A model generated the notes under the pieces. That model was given only the letters and a program-made list of their open reading frames with translations, had not been told where the DNA came from and made no database searches. From Oscillospiraceae bacterium (GTDB lineage Bacteria; Bacillota; Clostridia; Oscillospirales; Oscillospiraceae): a DNA stretch of 64,000 bases. Location: contig CACYLY010000003.1 of assembly GCA_902775355.1 (NCBI GenBank), positions 1-64,000 of the forward strand, in the 5' to 3' direction. Of the stretch, positions 1-8,690 are shown piece after piece (position 1 is the first letter of the stretch; each line of letters opens with the position of its first letter). Both the position numbers and the translations under genes were made by a program.

Positions 1-1
1 G

Positions 2-1027
2 ATCTACCACGACCGCATCCATGTGGCCAACGGCACACTGTTCCTGGACGGTCGCTTTGAGGCAAGCAAAGACTTTTGCCTGAACCGGCTGCCGGTGCGA
101 TATGATCCGGAAGCTCCGTTCCCCGCAAAATGGCTCGCCTTTCTCAACGATCTGCTGATCCCGGAGGACATTTTGACTCTGCAGGAGTTCATGGGCTACT
201 GCCTGATCCCCAGCACCAAGGCACAGAAGATGCTGATGCTGGTCGGCAAGGGCGGAGAAGGCAAATCCCGCGTTGGGATCGTGCTCTCCGCGCTGCTGGG
301 TACGAACATGTACAACGGCAGTATTGCCAAGGTAGAGACAAGCCCCTTCGCCCGCGCGGATCTGGAATACGGTCTGCTGCTGGTGGACGATGACATGAAG
401 ATGGAAGCGCTGCCCCAGACCAACATCATCAAATCCCTGGTCACGGCAGAAATGCCGATGGACCTGGAGAAGAAGGGAAAGCAGAGCTACCAGGGCACCA
501 TGTACGTCCGGCTGCTCGGCTTTGGCAACGGAACGCTGAAATCTCTCTATGACCGCAGCGTCGGCTTCTTCCGCCGGCAGATCATCCTGACAGTGAAGGA
601 TCGTCCCAAGGACAGAGTAGATGATCCGTTTCTTTCGGAAAAGCTGTGCGGCGAGATCGATGGGATCCTGCTCTGGGCGCTGGAGGGACTGCACCGGCTG
701 CAGGCCAACGACTACAAGTTCACGATCAGCGCACGCAGCCGGGAGAACATGCAGGAGAGCATGACCGAAAGCAATAACGTGATCGAGTTCCTTAAGTCCG
801 AGGGCTACATCGGCTTCAAGGCGGACCTGGATATCAGCTCCCAGCGGCTCTATGAGCTGTACGTGCTGTGGTGCGAGGAAAACGCCGAGAAGCCCCTGAC
901 CACGCGCAGCTTCTGCTTGCAAATGGCAGCGCTGGCTGCGGAATACAACCTGGAACCAACCAACAAAGTCCACGCCCATGGCCGTCAGGTTCGGGGCTAT
1001 GTCGGGATCTATTCTCTGATACCATGA
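2..1027 (+). CDS. phage/plasmid-type primase-helicase, C-terminal part (5' end outside window)
   Basis: The reading frame is open from the first bases of the window, so the N-terminus is missing. The visible 341 residues match the helicase half of P4/D5-type primases, which unwind and prime DNA of mobile elements. A Walker A motif GKGGEGKS lies near residue 80 of the visible part and a Walker B LLLVDDD about 40 residues later. The C-terminal part resembles the winged-helix region that follows the ATPase in this family. It lies 5' of relaxase, xis and int genes on the same strand, so it belongs to the same integrated element. A GTG at 23 is internal, not a credible start. Family assignment is from motifs and recalled family patterns. 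Confidence 0.85.
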   Translation: MYHDRIHVANGTLFLDGRFEASKDFCLNRLPVRYDPEAPFPAKWLAFLNDLLIPEDILTLQEFMGYCLIPSTKAQKMLMLVGKGGEGKSRVGIVLSALLGTNMYNGSIAKVETSPFARADLEYGLLLVDDDMKMEALPQTNIIKSLVTAEMPMDLEKKGKQSYQGTMYVRLLGFGNGTLKSLYDRSVGFFRRQIILTVKDRPKDRVDDPFLSEKLCGEIDGILLWALEGLHRLQANDYKFTISARSRENMQESMTESNNVIEFLKSEGYIGFKADLDISSQRLYELYVLWCEENAEKPLTTRSFCLQMAALAAEYNLEPTNKVHAHGRQVRGYVGIYSLIP

Positions 1028-1313
1028 GGGACGGTAGTACGGAAGTACGGATGATTTCAGTCGCTGCTTTTTTTCAATTTCATAAGGAGCATGTTTCGGC
1101 AGCCCGGAGAGGGCTGTTTTCTATTTCGGAAAAAAGTTGCCAGAAGGGTCGGAAAGCTTTCCCGAAACACGCTTCCCGGAGGAGCGAACAGGATTTGCCG
1201 ATTCGTGGGCTCCTTTCTCATACAGCGAATTATCCCTCATATCCGCAAAAACAATCAGGCCACTTATGACCCGGACATCACAATACATCTATAAAAATGA
1301 ATGGAGGACAAAC
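1028..1313. other. intergenic stretch inside the mobile element
   Basis: No convincing gene. It contains a short direct repeat (AGTACGGA-AGTACGGA, near 1036-1051) just after the primase stop and a small GC hairpin at about 1099-1118. The frames that are open here have no ribosome site and no recognisable product. Confidence 0.5.
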
Positions 1314-1498
1314 ATGAATAATACAAGAAATGAGATCAAGGCGCACATTGTGCGCGCAGGCTTTACCATGCGAGTGACAGCATTTCCAACCTCTCGGCCA
1401 AACTCCAGCGGGAGAGTATCCGCTATCGGGAGGTCATCGAGCTGGCCGATGTGCTGGGCTATGACCTTGTGTGGCAGAAGAGGAAGGAGGGCCGCTGA
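1314..1498 (+). pseudogene. small HTH-like mobile-element gene broken by an internal deletion/frameshift
   Basis: A start with good ribosome site (GGAGGACAAAC before ATG 1314) opens a frame reading MNNTRNEIKAHIVRAGFTM. The frame is then lost, but the +1-shifted frame gives DSISNLSAKLQRESIRYREV and continues to a TGA at 1496-1498 that overlaps the relaxase ATG. The two halves look like the start and end of one ~70-residue DNA-binding-type protein common next to relaxases in Clostridia elements, with roughly 10-20 codons missing at about 1372. I see the frame break directly; the family is recalled, not searched. Confidence 0.55.
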
Positions 1499-2484
1499 TG
1501 GATAAGGGACAGTTTGCCATCCTGCGCTTCGCCAAATACAAGGGGCCGGAGATCAGCAACATCGAGGCCCACAACGAGCGTACGAAGGAGAAGTACGCCA
1601 GTAATCCCGACGTGGACACGAACCGCAGCAAGAATAACTTTCACATCATCCAGCCTACGGACAAATACCGCGCCATGTCCGAGACACTGATCAAGCAGTA
1701 TGACTGCCCACGTGTCCGAAGCGACAGCGTAAGGATCGTGGAGACGCTGATCACCGCGAGCCCGGAGTTTTTCAAGGGAAAAAAGAAAAGCGAGATCCGC
1801 GGCTTCTTTGAGCATGCCGTGGATTTCCTCAAGAAGGAGCTGGGCGAGGATCGCCTGATCTCCGCAGTCGTGCATATGGACGAGAGAACGCCCCATATGC
1901 ACGTTTCTTTTGTTCCGATCACGCAGGACGGGCGTCTCTCCGCCAAGCTTATCCTGGGCAACCGGAAGACGCTGACGGCCTGGCAGGATCGATACTGGAA
2001 GCACATGGTCAGTAAATACCCGGAACTGGAGCGAGGCGAGAGCGCCAGCAAGACCGGTCGGGAGCACATTCCGACCCGCATCTTCAAGCAGGCTGCCAAT
2101 CTGAACAAGCAGGCAAAGCGCATTCACGAGCTGCTGGCCGACACCAACCCCTTCCATGCCAAGAAAAACGCGGCAGAGCTGGACAAGCTTCTCCGCAGCT
2201 TCATCCCGGATTACGGACGTTTTGCCACCAAAGCCAGGCTGTATGAGCAGACCATCAAGGATCTCAAGGCTGAAAAGAGCAGGCTTGAGAACGAAAAGGA
2301 AGAATTGCAAGGCGATTTGAAAGCCGCCAACGATAAGGTCAAGTCCAGAAAGCTGGACGAAGCTCAGCTCAAGGCCGACCTTTACAACCTGCAGCGCCAG
2401 ATGGAAAAGATCCCGCCGGAGATCGTAGCCATGTACACCGGCAAATCTGCGAACAGAGAGAGGAGGCTTGTAAATGAGGTGTGA
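1498..2484 (+). CDS. MobV-family relaxase (plasmid recombination/mobilisation protein)
   Basis: Relaxases nick the transfer origin and pilot single-stranded DNA during conjugation. The 328-residue product carries the MobV/Pre metal-binding signature HMDERTPHMH at residues 126-135, and the N-terminal RFAKYKG segment typical of the family. The C-terminal third (about residues 240-310) is highly charged and likely coiled coil. I chose ATG 1498, which overlaps the previous stop (ATGA), over an in-frame ATG at 1471 that lies inside the upstream gene remnant. The stop overlaps xis by 11 bp, so the two are translationally linked. The element therefore looks mobilisable in addition to being integrative. 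Confidence 0.9.
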   Translation: MDKGQFAILRFAKYKGPEISNIEAHNERTKEKYASNPDVDTNRSKNNFHIIQPTDKYRAMSETLIKQYDCPRVRSDSVRIVETLITASPEFFKGKKKSEIRGFFEHAVDFLKKELGEDRLISAVVHMDERTPHMHVSFVPITQDGRLSAKLILGNRKTLTAWQDRYWKHMVSKYPELERGESASKTGREHIPTRIFKQAANLNKQAKRIHELLADTNPFHAKKNAAELDKLLRSFIPDYGRFATKARLYEQTIKDLKAEKSRLENEKEELQGDLKAANDKVKSRKLDEAQLKADLYNLQRQMEKIPPEIVAMYTGKSANRERRLVNEV

Positions 2485-2671
2485 GATCCCGGTATGGGAA
2501 AAGGCAAACCTTACTCTGGAAGAGGCGGCCGCCTACTCCGGCGTTGGAATAAACAAACTGCGGGAGTTGTCTGACTCCGATGACTGCAAGTTCGTCTTGT
2601 GGGTCGGCAGCAAGCGGTTGTTGAAACGACGCCCGTTGGAACAATATCTTGAACAGGCATATTCCATTTAA
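2474..2671 (+). CDS. xis: Tn916-type excisionase (Xis)
   Basis: A 65-residue protein reading IPVWEKANLTLEEAAAYSGV, the winged-helix pattern of Tn916 Xis, which bends DNA at the element ends and directs the integrase towards excision. It overlaps the relaxase 3' end by 11 bp and precedes the integrase by 72 bp, the usual xis-int order. Its start lies behind GAGGCTTGTAA, an acceptable ribosome site inside the relaxase gene. The length matches the family. Confidence 0.88.
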   Translation: MRCEIPVWEKANLTLEEAAAYSGVGINKLRELSDSDDCKFVLWVGSKRLLKRRPLEQYLEQAYSI

Positions 2672-2682
2672 CTTGAATCGGA

Positions 2683-2726
2683 GCGCTCAGTATGGTACTA
2701 TTATTTCATCATACTGAGCGCTTTTC
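2683..2726 (+). terminator. strong hairpin with T-run between xis and int
   Basis: Perfect 12-bp stem GCGCTCAGTATG (2683-2694) with CATACTGAGCGC (2710-2721), followed by TTTT. It separates excisionase from integrase transcription and may act as an attenuator. Confidence 0.8.
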
Positions 2727-2743
2727 TATGAAAAGGAGGCATT

Positions 2744-3898
2744 ATGGCAGAAAAGCGCAAAGATAAAAAAGGCAGAGTCCATAAAGACGGGGAAAGCCAA
2801 CGATCTGACGGCAGTTATCAATTCCGATATTACGACATCCATCACAAGCGCAGATACGTCTACGCAAAAACGCTGGATGCGTTGAGGCACAAGGAAGAAG
2901 ATGTACGCCGGGATTTGGATGATGGGATCGACTATTCCGCAGGGGAAGTATCTGTATCCGAACTGGTTGATCGCTATATGAGCATGAAACGGAAAATAAA
3001 AACAAATTCTTCTCGCGCTTATAGCTCAGCAGTTTCGCGTATCAAGTCGAGCAAGTTCGGGCAGAAGAAGATCCGCAGCGTGAAAACCTCAGATGCAAAA
3101 GCATGGTTCGTTGAATTACACGACGATGGTCTGAAGCAAAATACGATTACTGTGGTACCCAGCGTTCTCAGACCGGCTTTTGAAATGGCTGTTGAAGACG
3201 ATATCTTAAGGAAAAACCCGTTCAAATTCAAGCTTTCAGATCTGATCCCCGACGACAGTCAAGAACGAGTTCCCCTGACAAAAGAACAGCAGGAAAAGTA
3301 TCTCACCTTTATCAAAGGCTATGGGAACGATAATTATTACGATGATATCGTGATCCTTCTCGGGACAGGACTTCGCGTCAGTGAACTTTATGGCCTCACT
3401 AAAGCTGACGTGGATCTGAAAAACCGCTGTCTCTATGTACGCAGACAGCTTTGCCGAACGGCGGAGAATCCCTATTTTATCACCACACCGAAAACAAGCA
3501 GCGGCGTTCGGCGCGTCCCCATGTCGGAGTCTGTGTATCAGGCCTTTTTCCACGCGATCCAGGCAAGACCGCATCCGCAAATTGAGATGATCATCGACGG
3601 CTGCAGCGGCTTTATCTTTCTGGATAAGGATGAAAAGCCCAAGGTGGCTATGCACCTGCAGAATTACATGAGGTGTATGCAGAAGAAATTCGAGAAACTC
3701 TATGGTTCTTGTATTCCCCATGTGACGCCCCATGTGCTCCGGCACACATTCTGCACCAATCTGCAGCAGGCCGGCATCGATGTCAAAAGTCTTCAGTACC
3801 TGATGGGCCATTCCAATGTCAGTGTCACACTGGATGTGTATACGCACACAGATTCTGATTTCGCGGAGCAAGCTTTTCGTGAGGTAATGAGCTGCTGA
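2744..3898 (+). CDS. int: tyrosine integrase, Tn916/ICE type
   Basis: Site-specific recombinase of 384 residues. An N-terminal arm-binding domain (about 1-65) with many Lys/Arg is followed by a SAM-like core-binding domain (about 70-165) and the catalytic domain. Active-site residues can be read: Arg211 in TGLRVSELYGL, Lys250 in TPKTSSGVRRVP, His330/Arg333 in HVLRHTF, His356 in YLMGHSNVSVT and the nucleophile Tyr366 in DVYTH. The ribosome site AAAAGGAGGCATT is strong. It is the last gene of the element and points towards tRNA-Leu 320 bp away, as expected near an attachment site, though the att core cannot be proven because the other end of the element is outside the window. Confidence 0.95.
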   Translation: MAEKRKDKKGRVHKDGESQRSDGSYQFRYYDIHHKRRYVYAKTLDALRHKEEDVRRDLDDGIDYSAGEVSVSELVDRYMSMKRKIKTNSSRAYSSAVSRIKSSKFGQKKIRSVKTSDAKAWFVELHDDGLKQNTITVVPSVLRPAFEMAVEDDILRKNPFKFKLSDLIPDDSQERVPLTKEQQEKYLTFIKGYGNDNYYDDIVILLGTGLRVSELYGLTKADVDLKNRCLYVRRQLCRTAENPYFITTPKTSSGVRRVPMSESVYQAFFHAIQARPHPQIEMIIDGCSGFIFLDKDEKPKVAMHLQNYMRCMQKKFEKLYGSCIPHVTPHVLRHTFCTNLQQAGIDVKSLQYLMGHSNVSVTLDVYTHTDSDFAEQAFREVMSC

Positions 3899-4122
3899 GA
3901 GCTACACCAGAATTTACACCAATTTCGAAAAATCTATGTAGAGATACGTAGATTGGTAAAGAGCAGTCCGCTGTAGTAAATGCAGATTTCATAGATAATT
4001 CCGCGGTTTCGTAAAGAATCGCATGGAAACCACGAAGCCGAAAAAGAGTTCGCCCGGAAGGGCGGCATGTACTGATCCCGTCTCAAAGGGGCTGCAGCAG
4101 ATTCTTTTCTGCCAAAATACAG

Positions 4123-4163
4123 AAAAATGGGAAGCCGCGTATTTTCGCGGTTTCCCATTTTTT
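4123..4163. terminator. bidirectional hairpin terminator
   Basis: AAAAATGGGAA-GCCGCG pairs with CGCGGTTTCCCATTTTT across a six-base loop and has A- and T-runs on its two sides. It would stop transcription in either direction between the mobile element and the tRNA. Confidence 0.75.
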
Positions 4164-4181
4164 CAATCGTTGATGCAGCGC

Positions 4182-4217
4182 AAAAGAAAAACCACCCGAG
4201 CGGGTGGTTTTTCTTTT
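4182..4217 (-). terminator. terminator of the tRNA-Leu transcript
   Basis: A perfect 16-bp stem (4182-4197 with 4202-4217) and loop GAGC, directly 3' of the tRNA on the minus strand. The U-rich arm makes it work in both directions. Confidence 0.85.
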
Positions 4218-4218
4218 A

Positions 4219-4303
4219 TGGTGCGAGAGAGGAGACTTGAACTCCCACGTCGGTTGACACACGCCCCTCAAACGTGCCTGTCTACCTGTTCCAGCACTCT
4301 CGC
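4219..4303 (-). tRNA. tRNA-Leu (anticodon GAG)
   Basis: On the minus strand the acceptor GCGAGAG pairs with CTCTCGC, and CCA is encoded. The anticodon stem CACGT/GCGTG encloses loop TTGAGGG with anticodon GAG. A long variable arm is present, as expected for class II leucine tRNA. The 3' end faces the integrase side of the mobile element, a common position for att sites. Confidence 0.9.
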
Positions 4304-4375
4304 GTGCAGCCGGTGCTCCGGCTCCATTGAAAGCCGTTTGCACCTTATTGGCCTGCCACATTTAAGGCAAAGGTT

Positions 4376-4403
4376 ATTATAACAGAGAAAACGCGTTTGT
4401 CAA
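4376..4403 (-). promoter_or_regulatory. promoter of tRNA-Leu
   Basis: Minus-strand TTGACA (4403-4398), 16-bp spacer, TATAAT (4381-4376): both hexamers match consensus. It lies about 75 bp upstream of the tRNA 5' end. Confidence 0.8.
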
Positions 4404-4511
4404 GGATTATTTTCCCGGAAACCGCAGGCCGGACGAATACGCGGACAGGATCGGAAATGAATACCGAATGTTGAAAAAGGCATCCGATCCTCGCCGAAGG
4501 CGATGCCACAA

Positions 4512-4540
4512 TTATTCATTATTCATTATTCATTATTCAT
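4512..4540. repeat. short tandem repeat, 7-bp unit TTATTCA, four copies
   Basis: Head-to-tail TTATTCA units in the non-coding stretch 4304-4615. The rest of that stretch holds the tRNA promoter and otherwise no gene. Confidence 0.75.
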
Positions 4541-4615
4541 TCTCTTCCGCTTTCCGGCATGGACAAAAAAGGGCGTCCTTCCGAACGCCCTTTGTCAAAA
4601 GAATCGCTAAACTGT

Positions 4616-6427
4616 TTATCCCAGGACCGAGTAGGTGGCCTCGTCCTCATACTGCCGCGTGTACAGCCGGTAATAGACGCCGCGCTTGCGCATCAGCTCC
4701 TCGTGCCGGCCTCGCTCCACGATCTTGCCGTCCTTCACCACCAGGATCACGTCGGCATTGCGCACGGTGGAGAGCCGGTGGGCGATGACGATGGAGGTAC
4801 GCCCGCGGATGATGGTGTCGATGGCGGTCTGGATCTTCTGCTCGGTGATGGTGTCCACGGAGGCCGTGGCCTCGTCCAGCACCAGGATCCGGGGATCCGC
4901 CAGGATGGCCCGGGCAAAGGAGATGAGCTGCTTTTCGCCGGTGGAGAGCATGTCGCCCCCCTCGCCCACGTCGGTGTCCAGGCCCTTCTCCAGCTTTTCC
5001 ACCACCTCTTTGGCGCTGACCAGCTCCAGGGCCTTGTCGATCTGCTCCTCCGTGGCCTTGGGGTTGCCGTAGAGCAGGTTCTCCCGCACGGTGCCGGAGA
5101 AGAGATGGGGCGTCTGCAGCACATAGCCGATGGCGGAGTGGAGCCAGAGCTGGGACCGCTCCCGGGCGTCCTTCCCGTCGATGAGCACCTTGCCCTCGGT
5201 GGGCTCGTAGAAGCGGCAGATCAGGTTTGCCAGGGTGGATTTGCCGGCGCCGGTCTCCCCCACGATGGCCACGTTGGTGCCGAAGGGGATGTCCAGATCG
5301 AAATGCTCCAGGATCTTCTCGTCCCCGTCGGGGTACTGGAAGCTCACGTCCTCAAAGCGGATGTCGCCCCGAATGGGCTCCCAGTTCTCCCGCTTGGGCT
5401 CGAAGCTGTCCCCGTAGAGGGCCACAACCTGTTCGCTGTCGTTCACATCGGGCTTGGTGTTCAGGAGCTTGGTCAGGCGCTCGATATTCACCTGGGTGGT
5501 GATCAGGTCGGAGATGGCGTCCACGATCCAGCGGACCGGCTCCATCATGCCCTGGGCATAGGACATGAACATGGAGAAGGTGCCGATCTGGGTCTTGGCG
5601 ATGACGCCGCCCTTCCACAGGACCACAGCCAGGGCCAGGGAAGAGGCGAAGTTCATGGTCACGGCGAACAGGCCCCGGAGCCGGGCCGCGCCCACGCTCT
5701 TGCGGCGCATGGAGGCGGTGTCCTCCACGAAGGAGCCCTCCATCTTCTTCTCAATGACCAGGGTCTTGATGGTCCGGGCGCCGGTGATGCCCTCGTTGAA
5801 GTTGCCGGTGATCTTGGAATTCAGCTCCCGGATCTCCCGGTTGGCCTTGGTGAGCTTCGACTGGAACAGGGAGAAGAGCAGCACGGTCAGCGGCAGCACC
5901 GCCACCACCAGCAGGGCCAGGCGCGCGTTGATGACGAACATGACCACCACGGCGCCCACCACATAGCCGATCTGCCAAAGGAATTCCAGCACGGTCCAGG
6001 ACACCAGCGAGCCGATGCGCTGGGTGTCCGACATGACCCGGGAGTGGATGTAGCCCACGCTGTTCTGATTGTAATAGGAGAAGGACAGGGTCTGCAGATG
6101 GGTAAAGGCCTTGTTGCGCAGGTCCCGGTCCACGCCCACCTCGATGTTCATGCAGCAGACCGCGGATACGTAGTTGAACAGGGCCGCGCCGCAGATCAGG
6201 GTCAGGTACAGGATCACGAACCAGACGATGGTGTCCAAAGTTCCCTCGCCGATAAAGTGGTTCAGGGCATAGCGCTGGAAGAGAGGCACGCCGATGTCCA
6301 CAAGGCTGCCCACAAGGCTGCCCAGGATCATGCCCACCAGAGCTCTCTTGTATTTCTTCAGGTAGGGCAGCACCTTGCCGATGCCGAAGAAGGGCAGGCC
6401 CTTCTGCTTGGAGGTTTCTTTTTTCAT
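4616..6427 (-). CDS. ABC exporter half-transporter, catalytic partner
   Basis: Membrane ABC transporter of 603 residues: six-helix exporter fold in the first ~320 residues, then a nucleotide-binding domain with Walker A GETGAGKST, signature LSTGEKQ (non-canonical) and Walker B ILVLDEAT with the catalytic Glu. It overlaps the partner gene by 4 bp (ATGA), so the two are co-translated and likely form a heterodimer like BmrCD or TM287/288. This subunit supplies the working Walker A/B, while its own signature is degenerate. Substrate is unknown; multidrug or lipid export is typical of the family. Confidence 0.92.
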   Translation of the reverse strand: MKKETSKQKGLPFFGIGKVLPYLKKYKRALVGMILGSLVGSLVDIGVPLFQRYALNHFIGEGTLDTIVWFVILYLTLICGAALFNYVSAVCCMNIEVGVDRDLRNKAFTHLQTLSFSYYNQNSVGYIHSRVMSDTQRIGSLVSWTVLEFLWQIGYVVGAVVVMFVINARLALLVVAVLPLTVLLFSLFQSKLTKANREIRELNSKITGNFNEGITGARTIKTLVIEKKMEGSFVEDTASMRRKSVGAARLRGLFAVTMNFASSLALAVVLWKGGVIAKTQIGTFSMFMSYAQGMMEPVRWIVDAISDLITTQVNIERLTKLLNTKPDVNDSEQVVALYGDSFEPKRENWEPIRGDIRFEDVSFQYPDGDEKILEHFDLDIPFGTNVAIVGETGAGKSTLANLICRFYEPTEGKVLIDGKDARERSQLWLHSAIGYVLQTPHLFSGTVRENLLYGNPKATEEQIDKALELVSAKEVVEKLEKGLDTDVGEGGDMLSTGEKQLISFARAILADPRILVLDEATASVDTITEQKIQTAIDTIIRGRTSIVIAHRLSTVRNADVILVVKDGKIVERGRHEELMRKRGVYYRLYTRQYEDEATYSVLG

Positions 6428-8262
6428 GCGCCCACCTCCTCCGCGCTGGCGGACTGGATCTCGCAGATCTTCTGGTAGATCCCGCCGCCGGTCTTCAATT
6501 CTTCATGGGTGCCCATCTCCGCGATGCGGCCGTGATCCAGCACCAGGATCCGGTCGGCTTTGGACAGGGTGGTGATCCGGTGGGAGATGAGGATGATGCT
6601 GGCGCTGCCGAAGCGGCTCTCCAGGGCCTTGCGGATCTTCGCGTCGGTCTCTGTGTCCACGGCGGACAGGGAGTCGTCAAAGATCATGATGGGGCAGTCC
6701 TGAGTCAGGGTCCGGGCAATGGCCGCCCGCTGCTTCTGGCCGCCGGAGAGAGTCACGCCCCGCTCGCCCACAAAGGTGTCGTAGCCCTTCTGGAAGCCCT
6801 CCACCGTCTCGTCCAGGCAGGCGGCCTGCGCCGCCTCCCGGATGCGCTCCAGGGGCATCTCCTCCTGGGTGATGCCGATATTCTCCGCGATGGTGCGGGA
6901 GAAGAGATAGGGCTCCTGCAGCACCATGCCGATGTTCTTCCGCAGATACCGGGTCTCGATATCCTTGATATCCACGTCTCCCACGGTGATGCGCCCGCCC
7001 TTTTCCGGGAGAGGATAGAGCTTGTCCAGCAGGAGCATCATGGTGCTCTTGCCGCTGCCGGTACCGCCCAGGATGCCCAGGGTGCTGCCGGCCTTCATGG
7101 TAAAGCTCACATCGTGCAGGATCTCCGCGCCGCCCTCGTAGCCGAAGGACACGTGCTCAAAGGCGATGTCCCGGTCCATGGGCGGGGTCAGGGCCTTGCC
7201 GGTCTCCTGCTCCTCCTCGGCCTTCATGATGTAGGCCACGCGGTCGATGGAGACCCCGGCCTTGCTCATCTCGGAGATCATGCGGCCAAGCATGCGCACG
7301 GGCCAGGTCATGGTGGCGCCGTAGCTGAGAAAGGCGATGTACTCGCCGGGGAGCATCTCCCCCCGGATGCACAGCACCGAGCCGAAGACCACGATCAGCA
7401 TGATCTGGATCCCGGACAGCACGTCGCTGACGCTCCAGAAGCGGGACATGGGCCGGGCCAGCTTCATCCACAGGCCGGTGTAGTACTCGTTCTGCTCCTC
7501 GAAGCGGTCCTTCTCATAGCGCTCCCGCCCGAAGGCCCGGACCACCCGGACGCCGGTGAGGTTTTCCTGGGCCATGGCGGAGAGCTTGCCCTCGTTTTCG
7601 TCGCAGTCCAGAAAGGCCTTGGAGATGGTCTTGTGGAACTGGAAGGAGCGGAAGATCACATAGGGCACCGGCAGCATGGCGATGATGGTGAGCTTCCAGT
7701 TCATGGACAGCATGAAGCTCAGGGACAGCACCAGCAGCACCACGATCCGGAAGATGGAGGTCATCTGCTCGGAGATGAAGCGCTTCATGGTCTCGATATC
7801 CGAGGTGCAGCGCTGGATAATGTCGCCGGTGCGGTGCTTGGCGTGCCAGGCGTAGGGCAGGCGCTCGATATGGCCAAAGAGCCGGTCCCGCATGGTCTTG
7901 GTCAGGGTCTCGGCCCCCTTGGTGTTGAAGACCCGGAAGCAGTACTGGGCCACGACCTTCACCGCCGCCACGATCAGGATGGCGACGGCCATGATCCAGA
8001 TGTGCTCCCCCAGGTATTCGAAGCCGCCGAAGCGGTTCACAATGCCCATGGTGAAATCGGAGAGGCGGGCTTCCTTCCCGCCCAGGGCGTTGTCCACCGC
8101 CATGCGGATGATCTGGGGGCTTATCATGTCCGCCAGGGCAGCAAGCGCCGCGGAGACCATGCTGATCACGAAGAACAGCTTGCTCCCCTTCAGAAAGCCC
8201 CACAGCAGCTTTCTGCTGAAGGCTTTTTCTTCTTTGGTTTTGACTTTCTTTTCTTCTTCCAT
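6424..8262 (-). CDS. ABC exporter half-transporter, degenerate-site partner
   Basis: About 612 residues from ATG 8262 (MEEEKKVKTKEEKAFSRK); a GTG at 8274 is an alternative start and neither has a strong ribosome site. It has six predicted helices, Walker A GGTGSGKST, canonical signature LSGGQKQ and Walker B IMIFDDS, in which Asp replaces the catalytic Glu. That is the mirror image of its neighbour: this subunit has a good signature but an inactive Walker B, giving one active and one degenerate ATP site, as in heterodimeric exporters. First gene of a two-gene operon. Confidence 0.92.
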   Translation of the reverse strand: MEEEKKVKTKEEKAFSRKLLWGFLKGSKLFFVISMVSAALAALADMISPQIIRMAVDNALGGKEARLSDFTMGIVNRFGGFEYLGEHIWIMAVAILIVAAVKVVAQYCFRVFNTKGAETLTKTMRDRLFGHIERLPYAWHAKHRTGDIIQRCTSDIETMKRFISEQMTSIFRIVVLLVLSLSFMLSMNWKLTIIAMLPVPYVIFRSFQFHKTISKAFLDCDENEGKLSAMAQENLTGVRVVRAFGRERYEKDRFEEQNEYYTGLWMKLARPMSRFWSVSDVLSGIQIMLIVVFGSVLCIRGEMLPGEYIAFLSYGATMTWPVRMLGRMISEMSKAGVSIDRVAYIMKAEEEQETGKALTPPMDRDIAFEHVSFGYEGGAEILHDVSFTMKAGSTLGILGGTGSGKSTMMLLLDKLYPLPEKGGRITVGDVDIKDIETRYLRKNIGMVLQEPYLFSRTIAENIGITQEEMPLERIREAAQAACLDETVEGFQKGYDTFVGERGVTLSGGQKQRAAIARTLTQDCPIMIFDDSLSAVDTETDAKIRKALESRFGSASIILISHRITTLSKADRILVLDHGRIAEMGTHEELKTGGGIYQKICEIQSASAEEVGA

Positions 8263-8376
8263 AACTCGATGCACAATCTATTTATTCCCAAAAGCGTACG
8301 GTAAAAGGGATTATAACATATATCAAATAAAAAAGAAAGGGGCGATTTTCGTCCAAAACCGCCCCCGATCCGGGAG

Positions 8377-8690
8377 AAATGAAGACGCTGCGCTGATGAA
8401 GGAATGAAGACGCTGTGCTGATTAAGGAATGAAGACGCTGCGCTAATGAAGAAATGAAGAAATAGTGGTGTCGCTGCGCGACGGATTGGAATTCCCCCTA
8501 TCCCCCAGTGTGCGCACTGGGGACTTCCCCCCCCAAGGGGGAAGCAAGAGAGCATCTCGGCTCCCCCTCCGGGGGATGCAAGAGAACCGCCCGGCCTTGC
8601 CTCCCCCTTCGGGGGAGGTGGCCGAGCCGCTTGCGGCGAGGCCGGAAGGGGTCTTCATTTCTTCATTTCTTCATTTCTTCATTCCGCTTC
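8377..8690. repeat. intergenic repeat element: 27-bp tandem repeats, GC hairpins and TTTCTTCAT inverted ends
   Basis: The 416-bp gap between the ABC operon and asd has no gene. At 8377-8458 there are three ~27-bp units of the type GAATGAAGACGCTGCGCTGA. The block ends in ATGAAGAAATGAAGAAA (about 8446-8462), which is the inverse complement of the TTTCTTCATTTCTTCATT stretch at 8656-8686. Between them are CCCC/GGGG hairpins and a GGTGGCCGAGCCGCTTGCGGC motif that recurs in related form near 57.8 and 58.6 kb. The whole looks like a non-coding mobile repeat (MITE/REP-like). Confidence 0.65.

Larger units (their letters stand above)
3899..4218. other. integrase-to-tRNA interval, probable element boundary
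   Basis: No gene. The first 120 bp are AT-rich with short repeats (GTAAAGA twice, ACACCA-type motifs) that could be integrase arm sites. Two terminators occupy the end. The exact att site is not identifiable from one end alone. Confidence 0.45.

Noticed and set aside
4559..8304. Two ~600-codon plus-strand frames opposite the ABC exporter genes
   Set aside because: Antisense shadows: no ribosome sites, compositions dominated by His/Gly/Gln, and the minus strand encodes complete Walker and signature motifs.
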